This document shows, piece after piece, positions 1 through 6,735 of a stretch of DNA of 23,751 nt. Origin of the DNA: an uncultured Pseudomonadota bacterium (GTDB lineage Bacteria; Pseudomonadota; Gammaproteobacteria; Burkholderiales; Usitatibacteraceae); NCBI GenBank assembly GCA_937898635.1, contig CALEJW010000267.1, positions 1 through 23,751 of the forward strand, given 5' to 3'. Under the pieces are notes generated by a model. That model saw nothing but the letters and a program-made list of their open reading frames with translations. It was not told the origin of the DNA and did no database searches. Both the position numbers and the translations under genes were made by a program. Each line of letters opens with the position of its first letter. The stretch's first letter is position 1.

Positions 1-522
1 CTCGCCATCCCGTCGGTGGCGATCGGCTGGCTCGCGATCGGGCCCATGCTCCACGGCGGCTGGTTCGGGCAGGCGATCGCGCCCTCGGAGACGATGCGCG
101 AGATGGCGAAGCACTTCCACGGCGCGGGCGCCATGGTCCTGCACGCGTTCTCGACCGCGCCCTTCTGGCTCGCCCTGGGCGGCGCGGCGCTCGCCGGCTA
201 CCTCTACCTCCTGCGCCCGGACCTGCCCGCCGTGATCAAGGCGAAGTCCGGCGTCCTCGCCACCATCCTCGAGCGCAAGTACGGCTTCGACGACTTCAAC
301 GACTGGTTCTTCGCCGGCGGCGCGCGGGCGCTGGGCGGCGGGCTGTGGAAATGGGGGGACCGCACCGTCATCGACGGGCTGATGGTGAACGGCACCGCGA
401 GGCTCATCGGCTGGTTCGCGGGCGTCGCCCGGCGTGTCCAGACGGGTTACGTCTACCACTACGCGTTCACGATGATCATCGGCGTGTTCGCCCTCCTCAC
501 GATCTGGTACTCGAGGTTCTAG
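1..522 (+). CDS. nuoL: NADH-quinone oxidoreductase subunit L, C-terminal fragment
   Basis: This is the 3' end of nuoL, read in frame from base 1 with no start codon because the gene begins outside the window. About 173 residues remain, against roughly 600-680 for a full NuoL. NuoL is the distal antiporter-like membrane subunit of proton-pumping Complex I in the cytoplasmic membrane. The fragment shows hydrophobic segments separated by a cytoplasmic-type stretch containing ILERKYGFDDFNDWFFAGG, a pattern typical of the NuoL C-terminus that precedes the lateral helix and last transmembrane helix. The final residues form a hydrophobic helix ending TIWYSRF. Identification rests on this tail and on the immediately following nuoM and nuoN, the universal L-M-N order. 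Nine bases separate its stop from nuoM, so the genes are co-transcribed. Confidence 0.9.
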   Translation, partial: LAIPSVAIGWLAIGPMLHGGWFGQAIAPSETMREMAKHFHGAGAMVLHAFSTAPFWLALGGAALAGYLYLLRPDLPAVIKAKSGVLATILERKYGFDDFNDWFFAGGARALGGGLWKWGDRTVIDGLMVNGTARLIGWFAGVARRVQTGYVYHYAFTMIIGVFALLTIWYSRF

Positions 523-531
523 AAGAAGAAC

Positions 532-2019
532 ATGCCGCAGGGCCTGCCGATCCTTTCCCTCGTCACCTGGCTGCCGATCGCCTTCGGCGTGGCCGTGCTC
601 GCGCTCGCCTCCGACCGCAACCCGGCGCCCGCGCGCTGGACGGCGCTCGCGGGCTCCGTCCTGGGTTTCCTCGCGGGCATCCCCCTGTGGACGGGCTTCA
701 GCACCGCCGCGGGCGGGGCCATGCAGTTCGAGGAGCTCCACCCCTGGATCCCCTTCTTCAACGTGAACTACCACCTCGGGGTGGACGGCATCTCCATGCC
801 GCTCATCCTCCTGAACAGCTTCATGACCGTGCTGGTGGTCGTCGCCCACTGGGAGGTGGTCACGGACCGCGTGGGGCAGTACCTCGCCGCCTTCCTCGTG
901 ATGTCGGGGCTCATCAACGGCACCTTCGCGGCGCTGGACGCGATCGTCTTCTACGTCTTCTTCGAGGCGATGCTCATCCCGATGTTCCTCATCATCGGGG
1001 TGTGGGGCGGGCCCAACCGGGTGTACGCGGCGGTGAAGTTCTTCCTCTACACCCTGCTCGGCTCGCTCCTCATGCTCGCGGCCTTCGTGTACCTCTACGG
1101 GCAGACCAACGGCAGCTTCGAGATCCTGGACTTCCACCGGCTGCCGCTCTCGATGACGGCGCAGGTGCTCGTCTTCCTCGCGATGTTCATGTCCTTCGCG
1201 GTGAAGGTGCCGATGTGGCCGGTGCACACCTGGCTTCCGGACGCGCACGTGGAGGCCCCGACCGGGGGCTCCGTGATCCTCGCGGCGATCACGCTCAAGA
1301 TCGGCGCCTACGGGTTCCTGCGCTTCAACCTGCCCATCGCCCCCGACGCCTCGCACGCGCTCTCGGGCTTCATGATCGCGATCTCGCTCGTCGCCGTGGT
1401 CTACATCGGCCTGGTGGCGCTCGCCCAGTCGGACATGAAGAAGCTCATCGCCTACTCCTCGATCTCGCACATGGGGTTCGTGACGCTCGGCTTCTTCCTC
1501 TTCAACGCCGAGGGCGTGCTGGGCGGGCTCGTGCAGATGGTCTCCCACGGCTTCGTCTCGGCGGCCATGTTCCTCTGCGTGGGCGTGCTCTACGACCGGA
1601 TGCACTCGCGCAACATCGCCGACTACGGCGGGGTCGCCAACACCATGCCCGTCTTCGCCGCGTTCTTCGTGCTCTTCGCCATGGCCAACGCGGGGCTGCC
1701 CGCCACCAGCGGCTTCGTGGGCGAGTTCCTGGTGATCATGGCGGCCGTCAAGGTGAACTTCTGGTTCGCCTTCCTCGCCGCCACGACGCTCGTCTTCGGC
1801 GCCGCCTACACGCTGTGGATGGTCAAGCGCGTCGTGTACGGCGAGGAGGGCAACGCGCGCGTGGCCGCGCTTCGCGACGTGAACGCCCGCGAGCTCGTCT
1901 TCCTCGTCCTCCTCGCGGCCTGCGTGCTCGCGCTGGGGATCTGGCCGCGGCCGCTCGCGGACGTGATGAACCCCACGATCCTCGAGCTCCTCGGGCACGT
2001 GGCGACGACGAAGCTATGA
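532..2019 (+). CDS. nuoM: NADH-quinone oxidoreductase subunit M
   Basis: Complete 495-residue NuoM, of normal family length (about 490-510), an antiporter-like proton-translocating subunit of Complex I with about 14 transmembrane helices. The conserved membrane glutamate lies in VFFEAMLIPMF (E145). The broken-helix lysine region lies at about 222-243 (K225, with VPMWPVHTWLPDAH), followed by the second conserved lysine in ITLKIGAYGF (K256). Histidine-bearing SHMGF and SHGFVSAAMF segments follow, as expected for the family. The ATG at 532 follows a purine-rich stretch (gaagaagaac) right after the nuoL stop. The 3' end overlaps the nuoN start by four bases (ATGA at 2016-2019), implying translational coupling. 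Identification is firm; the pumping role is known for the family. Confidence 0.97.
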   Translation: MPQGLPILSLVTWLPIAFGVAVLALASDRNPAPARWTALAGSVLGFLAGIPLWTGFSTAAGGAMQFEELHPWIPFFNVNYHLGVDGISMPLILLNSFMTVLVVVAHWEVVTDRVGQYLAAFLVMSGLINGTFAALDAIVFYVFFEAMLIPMFLIIGVWGGPNRVYAAVKFFLYTLLGSLLMLAAFVYLYGQTNGSFEILDFHRLPLSMTAQVLVFLAMFMSFAVKVPMWPVHTWLPDAHVEAPTGGSVILAAITLKIGAYGFLRFNLPIAPDASHALSGFMIAISLVAVVYIGLVALAQSDMKKLIAYSSISHMGFVTLGFFLFNAEGVLGGLVQMVSHGFVSAAMFLCVGVLYDRMHSRNIADYGGVANTMPVFAAFFVLFAMANAGLPATSGFVGEFLVIMAAVKVNFWFAFLAATTLVFGAAYTLWMVKRVVYGEEGNARVAALRDVNARELVFLVLLAACVLALGIWPRPLADVMNPTILELLGHVATTKL

Positions 2020-3470
2020 ACACCGCCACCTTCTCGCTCGCCATGCTCGCGCCCGCGTTCCCCGAGATCGCGCTCCTCGCGCTCGCCTGCGTGCTGCTCC
2101 TGGCCGACCTCTTCGTCTCCGGGCGCGACCGGCACGCCGTCTTCTGGCTCGCCATCGCCTCCCTCCTCGCCTGCGCGACGCTCGCCGGGGCCATCACGGG
2201 CAACGCCTCCGCGGTCACCTTCCACGGCATGTTCGTCGCCGACCCGATGTCGCAGGTGCTCAAGGTGGCCGCCCTCCTCGCGGCGGCGGTGACGCTCGTG
2301 TACGGGCGCACGTGGCTCGAGCGGCACGGGATGCTCTCCGGGGAGTTCCTCTCGCTCTCGCTCTTCGCCTCGCTCGGGATGATGGTGATGATCTCGGCGC
2401 ACCACTTCCTCACCCTCTACCTGGGCCTCGAGCTCCTCGCGCTCTGCCTCTACGCGATGGTCGCCCTCGAGCGCGACTCGGTGCGGGCGACGGAGGCCGC
2501 GATGAAGTACTTCGTGCTGGGCGCGCTCGCCTCGGGGATGCTCCTGTACGGCATGTCGATGCTCTACGGCGCCACGGGCTCGCTCGACATCGCGCGCGTG
2601 GCCGCCTCCCTCGGCGGCGCGGGCTCGAGCGCCTCGCTCGCCGCCTTCGGGCTGGTCTTCGTCGTGGCGGGCATCGCCTTCAAGCTGGGCGCCGTCCCCT
2701 TCCACATGTGGATCCCCGACGTCTACCAGGGCGCGGCGACCCCCACCACGCTCTTCATCGGCGCCGCGCCCAAGATCGCCGCCTTCGCCTTCGTGATGCG
2801 GCTCCTCGCGCAGGCGCTCGGCGGCCTGGGCGCCGACTGGCAGCAGATGCTCGCGATCCTCGCGGTGGCCTCCATCGGCCTGGGCAACGTCGTCGCGATC
2901 GCGCAGACGAACCTGAAGCGCATGCTCGCCTACTCGGCCATCTCGCACATGGGCTTCCTGCTGCTGGGCATCCTCGCCGGCACCGACAACGGCTACGCCT
3001 CGGCGATGTTCTACGTGCTCACCTACGTGCTCATGACGCTCGCGGCCTTCGGCATGATCCTGCTCCTCGCGCGCGCGGGCTTCGAGGCCGAGGAGCTCGA
3101 GGACTTCCGGGGCCTGAACCGCCGCTCGCGCTGGTTCGCCTTCGTGATGCTCGTGGTCGCCTTCTCGCTCGCGGGCATCCCGCCGGCGGTGGGCTTCCTC
3201 GCGAAGCTCGCGGTGCTCCAGGCGGCCTTCGAGGCGGGCTACGGGTGGCTCGTGGTCTACGCCGTGGTGATGAGCGTCGTGGGCGCCTTCTACTACCTGC
3301 GCCTGGTGAAGCTCATGTACATGGACGAGCCGGCCGGCGAGCTCGCGATCGGCGGCCGCGCGGACATGCGCCTGCTCCTGTCGGTGAACGCGGTGGCGGT
3401 CCTCGCGCTCGGCATCGTGCCCGGTCCCCTCATGGACCTGTGCGCGCGCGCCGTGACGGCGAGCCTGTAG
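2016..3470 (+). CDS. nuoN: NADH-quinone oxidoreductase subunit N
   Basis: Complete 484-residue NuoN, the third antiporter-like subunit of the Complex I membrane arm, normally the last gene of the nuo operon. It is polytopic throughout. The conserved glutamate motif appears as YLGLELLALCLYAMVAL (E139). The central lysine and proline-rich channel region appears as AFKLGAVPFHMWIPDVYQGA, and the TNLKRMLAYSAISHMGF segment is typical of the family. The ATG at 2016 overlaps the nuoM stop by four bases, which fixes the start. The gene ends at a TAG at 3468-3470. Thirteen bases separate it from the NUDIX gene, so the latter is probably read from the nuo transcript. Nothing in the sequence suggests damage. 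Confidence 0.97.
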   Translation: MNTATFSLAMLAPAFPEIALLALACVLLLADLFVSGRDRHAVFWLAIASLLACATLAGAITGNASAVTFHGMFVADPMSQVLKVAALLAAAVTLVYGRTWLERHGMLSGEFLSLSLFASLGMMVMISAHHFLTLYLGLELLALCLYAMVALERDSVRATEAAMKYFVLGALASGMLLYGMSMLYGATGSLDIARVAASLGGAGSSASLAAFGLVFVVAGIAFKLGAVPFHMWIPDVYQGAATPTTLFIGAAPKIAAFAFVMRLLAQALGGLGADWQQMLAILAVASIGLGNVVAIAQTNLKRMLAYSAISHMGFLLLGILAGTDNGYASAMFYVLTYVLMTLAAFGMILLLARAGFEAEELEDFRGLNRRSRWFAFVMLVVAFSLAGIPPAVGFLAKLAVLQAAFEAGYGWLVVYAVVMSVVGAFYYLRLVKLMYMDEPAGELAIGGRADMRLLLSVNAVAVLALGIVPGPLMDLCARAVTASL

Positions 3471-3483
3471 GCCGCGGCGCGCC

Positions 3484-4053
3484 GTGAAGAGGCCTCCCGA
3501 GCCCGGCGACGACTTCACCGAGTCGACACTCTCCACGCGGCTCGCCTACGACGGGGGGTTCCTGCGCCTTCGCCGCGACGAGGTGCGCCTGCCCGGCGGC
3601 GGCGCCGCCTGGCGCGAGTACGTCGAGCACCCGGGCGCGGTGATGATGATGGCCTTCCCCGACGAGGACACCGTGCTCCTCGAGCGCCAGTACCGCTACC
3701 CCCTGCACCGGCACTTCATCGAGCTTCCCGCGGGGAAGATGGAGAAGGGCGAGCAGCCCCTCGCCACCGCCCGCCGCGAGCTCGTCGAGGAGTGCGGCTA
3801 CGAGGCCGCCGACTGGTGGCTGATCACCCGCTTCCATCCCTCCATCGGCTATTCCGACGAGGTGATCGAGCTCTACGGGGCCCGGAACCTCACCCACGTG
3901 GGCGCGCGGCTGGACCCGGGCGAGCACCTCGAGGTCTTCCCGGCCCGCGTCGAGGACGCCCTGGCGTGGGCCCGCGAGGGCCTCGTCACGGACGCGAAGA
4001 CCATCATGGGACTTTTGTGGTGGTCCCGTTTCGGCCGGGGAGAGTTAAAGTAG
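3484..4053 (+). CDS. NUDIX hydrolase, ADP-ribose pyrophosphatase type
   Basis: A 189-residue NUDIX hydrolase. The full canonical NUDIX box (G x5 E x7 RE U x EE x G U) lies at about residues 84-106: G84, E90, then RELVEECGY, so the Mg2+-binding glutamates are intact. The preceding ERQYRYPLHRHFIELPAGK segment is typical of the ADP-ribose pyrophosphatase branch, which cleaves ADP-ribose to AMP and ribose-5-phosphate in the cytoplasm. The start is a GTG at 3484, 13 bases after nuoN, without a strong Shine-Dalgarno sequence, consistent with translation from the nuo mRNA. A NUDIX gene after nuoN is a familiar arrangement in betaproteobacteria, possibly tied to NAD(H) turnover. Substrate is inferred from family resemblance only. 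Family call is very sure, exact substrate moderate. Confidence 0.9.
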   Translation: MKRPPEPGDDFTESTLSTRLAYDGGFLRLRRDEVRLPGGGAAWREYVEHPGAVMMMAFPDEDTVLLERQYRYPLHRHFIELPAGKMEKGEQPLATARRELVEECGYEAADWWLITRFHPSIGYSDEVIELYGARNLTHVGARLDPGEHLEVFPARVEDALAWAREGLVTDAKTIMGLLWWSRFGRGELK

Positions 4054-4093
4054 GGGTATCCGGGCGCAGTCCGGAAGAAAGGGAAGAAGAAAA

Positions 4094-5605
4094 ATGTCGG
4101 CCCAGTCGGCAGGTTCGGCGCAGTACGACCTCCTCGTCATCGGCGGCGGCATCAACGGCGCGGGCATCGCGCGCGATGCCGCGGGGCGGGGCCTCAAGGT
4201 GCTCCTGGTGGAGATGGCGGATCTCGCCTCGGCCACCAGCGGCTGGAGCTCCAAGCTCATCCACGGCGGCCTTCGCTACCTCGAGTACTACGAGTTCCGC
4301 CTGGTGCGCGAGGCGCTCGAGGAGCGCGAAGTGCTCCTCAACGCCGCGCCCCACATCGTGCGCCCCATGCGCTTCGTGCTCCCGCACGACAGCAGCATGC
4401 GCCCGGTGTGGATGATCCGCATCGGCCTCTGGCTCTACGACCACCTCGGCAAGCGGGTCTCGCTGCCGCCCTCCCAGGCGGTGCCCTTCCCGCACATCGA
4501 GTACAGCGCGGGCCTGAAGCCCGAGATCCGCTCGGGCATCGTCTATTCGGACTGCCGCGTGGACGACGCCCGGCTCACCGTCCTCACCGCCATGTCGGCG
4601 CGCGACAAGGGCGCGACGATCCTCACGCGCACGAAGTTCGTCGCCGGGCGCCGCGAGGGCGGCCTGTGGCAGGCCGACCTCGAGGACACGCGAAACGGCG
4701 CGAAGCGCACCGTCACCGCCACGGCCCTCGTGAACGCGGCCGGGCCCTGGGTGTCGGGCGTGCTCTCGGGACTGCCGCACAAGCCCACGGGCGCGAAGGT
4801 GCGGCTCGTGAAGGGCAGCCACATCGTGGTGCCCAAGGTGCACTCGCTCGGCCACGCCTGCCTGCTGCAGAACACCGACAAGCGCGTGGTCTTCGTGATC
4901 CCCTTCGAGGGCCGCTACAGCCTCATCGGCACCACCGACGTGCCGGTGGAGACGCCCGAGGAGGCCGTGGACATCACGGCCGAGGAGACCGACTACCTGG
5001 TCGAGGCCGCCAACCGCTTCCTCGCCAAGCCGCTGTCGAAGGCGGACGTGGTCTGGACCTTCGCGGGCGTGCGCCCGCTCTACGACGACGGCCACACCGA
5101 TCCCGCCTCGATCACCCGCGACTACGTGCTCGAGCTGGACGACGACGAGGGGCGCGCGCCCGTGCTCTCCCTCTTCGGGGGCAAGATCACCACCTACCGC
5201 TGCCTCGCGGAGACGGCGCTCGAGCGCCTGGCGCGCTACCTGCCGTCCATGGGGCCGCGCTGGACGCGCGAGGCGCACCTCCCGGGCGGCAACATGGCGA
5301 ACTTCAACGCCTTCCGCGACGAGATGTTCGACCGCTACAAGGGCTTCCCGCGCGACCTCCTCGACGGCGTCGTGCGCCGGCACGGCAACCGCACCACCAC
5401 GATCCTCGGCGACGCGCAGGAGGTGGGCGAGCTCGGCACGAACTTCGGCGCCGGCCTCACCCAGCGCGAGGTCGACCGCCTGGTGGCCGACGAGTGGGCC
5501 GAGACCGCCGACGACATCCTCTGGCGGCGCACCAAGTGCGGCCTGCACATGAGCGACGCCCAGCGCGGCGCCGTCGCGGCCTACCTCGCGGGCCGGAAGC
5601 CATAG
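4094..5605 (+). CDS. glpD: FAD-dependent glycerol-3-phosphate dehydrogenase (aerobic)
   Basis: A 503-residue GlpD, the peripheral inner-membrane flavoenzyme that oxidises sn-glycerol-3-phosphate to dihydroxyacetone phosphate and passes electrons to quinone. The N-terminal dinucleotide-binding signature IGGGINGAGIARD (about 16-28) matches the family signature. The substrate-region motif TSGWSSKLIHGGLRYLEY follows at about 47-64. The central DAO fold contains the GTTDVP segment, and FGGKITTYR marks the boundary before the C-terminal DAO_C helical domain (about 390-500). Length equals the family norm of about 500. The ATG at 4094 is preceded by a long purine-rich ribosome-binding stretch (aaagggaagaagaaaa). 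No glpF, glpK or glpR lies next to it. It shares electron flow to quinone with Complex I upstream, but the 40-base gap gives no clear sign whether it has its own promoter. Confidence 0.96.
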   Translation: MSAQSAGSAQYDLLVIGGGINGAGIARDAAGRGLKVLLVEMADLASATSGWSSKLIHGGLRYLEYYEFRLVREALEEREVLLNAAPHIVRPMRFVLPHDSSMRPVWMIRIGLWLYDHLGKRVSLPPSQAVPFPHIEYSAGLKPEIRSGIVYSDCRVDDARLTVLTAMSARDKGATILTRTKFVAGRREGGLWQADLEDTRNGAKRTVTATALVNAAGPWVSGVLSGLPHKPTGAKVRLVKGSHIVVPKVHSLGHACLLQNTDKRVVFVIPFEGRYSLIGTTDVPVETPEEAVDITAEETDYLVEAANRFLAKPLSKADVVWTFAGVRPLYDDGHTDPASITRDYVLELDDDEGRAPVLSLFGGKITTYRCLAETALERLARYLPSMGPRWTREAHLPGGNMANFNAFRDEMFDRYKGFPRDLLDGVVRRHGNRTTTILGDAQEVGELGTNFGAGLTQREVDRLVADEWAETADDILWRRTKCGLHMSDAQRGAVAAYLAGRKP

Positions 5606-5917
5606 CGGGGGAGCGGGAAGCTCGCCGCCGGCGATCCACGGCGATCACGGGGAGATGGCACCGTCGCTCGCCATCGGCACCCCGGTGAACGAAGTGGGAA
5701 CGCGGGGTCAGGGGGGACGGGGCTTTTTTTTCGCTCTTGTCCAGCTCAAACCGCCCCGGGCATCGCAGGCCCCGCCTATGTCGAAGTGCCACCGGAGCCG
5801 GCGCCCGCGGCATTTTCACCTGGACAAGAGCGACAAAAAAAGACCCGTCCCCCCTGACCCCAAATCCCCGGCGCTGCGCCAGCGCCCCGCCCTGACCTGC
5901 AGCTCCCACCCGCCCCC
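5606..5917. other. Intergenic region between glpD and the HAD phosphatase
   Basis: This 312-base gap holds no convincing gene. Its first hundred bases are ordinary GC-rich sequence with a short possible stem (gatggc ... gccatc, about 5654-5675). The centre is taken up by the 158-bp inverted repeat described separately (5704-5861). The last 56 bases lead into the HAD gene without a recognisable promoter or Shine-Dalgarno sequence. A 91-codon plus-strand reading frame runs through the repeat, but it has no family resemblance and uses codons unlike the neighbours. Confidence 0.7.
5704..5861. repeat. 158-bp inverted repeat, MITE/REPIN-like element
   Basis: Two arms of about 47 bases face each other. 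The left arm (5704-5750) starts ggggtcaggggggacggg, then c and a run of T, then cgctcttgtccag. The right arm (5815-5861) is its reverse complement and ends cccgtcccccctgacccc. Aligned, the arms differ by about three substitutions and one single-base indel. Between them lie about 64 unrelated bases. T-runs sit inside the arms, so the transcript could form a long hairpin and may also end transcription. No coding capacity and no clear target-site duplication are visible. The GGGGTCAG end resembles repeats associated with RAYT (Y1 transposase) families in proteobacteria. That link is from memory and is inference. Alternatives are a solitary MITE or a strong bidirectional terminator. Confidence 0.75.
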
Positions 5918-6730
5918 ATGCCGCCCATGAAACCCCTCGCCGAATTCCCGCCGGAGGAACTGCGCGCGCTGCGCGGCGTGCTCGCCGACATCGACGACAC
6001 GCTCACCACGCACGGCCGCCTGCACGCCGTGGCCTATGGGGCGCTCGAGGCCCTGCGCGAGGCCGGGCTCCTGGTGATCCCCGTCACGGGCCGTCCCGCG
6101 GGGTGGTGCGACCACATCGCGCGCATGTGGCCGGTGGACGCCGTGGTGGGCGAGAACGGCGCCTTCTGGTTCCGCCACGACGCGGCCGCGGGCCGGCTCG
6201 TGAAGCGCTACGTGATCGGGGATGCGGAGCGCCGCCGCCGCGCCGAGCACCTGGAGGCGATCGCCGCACGCGTGCTCGCCGAGGTGCCCGGCGCCGCGAT
6301 CGCTTCCGACCAGCCCTACCGCGAGGCCGACCTCGCCATCGACTTCCGCGAGGACGTGCCGCCGCTCGGACGCGAGGCGGTCGCCCGCATCGTGGCGGTG
6401 ATGGAATCCGAGGGGCTCACGGCCAAGGTGAGCTCGATCCACGTGAACGGCTGGTTCGGCGGCTACGACAAGCTCTCCACCACGCGGCGCATGCTCGCCG
6501 AGGACTTCGGCGTGGACGCCGGGGCCGAGCGCGAGCGCTTCGTGTTCGCGGGCGATTCCCCCAACGACCAGCCGATGTTCGCGTGGTTTCCCAACGCGGT
6601 GGGCGTGGCCAACGTGCGCGAGATGGCGGACCTCATGACGGCGCTGCCGCGCTACGTCACGCCTTCGGCGGGCTCCGCCGGGTTCGCGGAGCTCGCGAAG
6701 GCGATCCTCGAGGCGCGCGGGCGCCGGTAG
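5918..6730 (+). CDS. HAD-IIB family phosphatase
   Basis: A 270-residue HAD-superfamily hydrolase. Motif I (DxDxT) is seen as ADIDDTLT with nucleophile D24 and acid/base D26. Motif II threonine is in VTGRP (T57). The Cof/IIB-type cap begins around VVGENGAFWF. The motif III lysine is probably in GGYDKLSTTRRML, and motif IV is FAGDSPNDQPMF. These fit the IIB subgroup, which includes sugar-phosphate and mannosyl-3-phosphoglycerate phosphatases; the substrate cannot be read from sequence. The ATG at 5918 is used here, but ATG 5927 is equally possible because neither has a Shine-Dalgarno sequence. The gene sits downstream of the inverted repeat and ends five bases from the convergent sensor gene, so there is no room for a conventional terminator between them. 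Confidence 0.88.
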   Translation: MPPMKPLAEFPPEELRALRGVLADIDDTLTTHGRLHAVAYGALEALREAGLLVIPVTGRPAGWCDHIARMWPVDAVVGENGAFWFRHDAAAGRLVKRYVIGDAERRRRAEHLEAIAARVLAEVPGAAIASDQPYREADLAIDFREDVPPLGREAVARIVAVMESEGLTAKVSSIHVNGWFGGYDKLSTTRRMLAEDFGVDAGAERERFVFAGDSPNDQPMFAWFPNAVGVANVREMADLMTALPRYVTPSAGSAGFAELAKAILEARGRR

Positions 6731-6735
6731 GCCCC

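Noticed and set aside
4059..4075. Short tccgg...ccgga stem just before glpD as a leader structure
   Set aside because: The stem is only five base pairs, which is expected by chance in sequence this GC-rich.
4004..5548. A 514-codon minus-strand frame opposite glpD
   Set aside because: Low-complexity His/Arg/Val/Glu composition and exact antisense position to a well-supported glpD show it is a shadow.
5655..5930. A 91-codon plus-strand frame across the inverted repeat
   Set aside because: It consists largely of repeat sequence, has no ribosome-binding site and runs past the HAD start in another frame.
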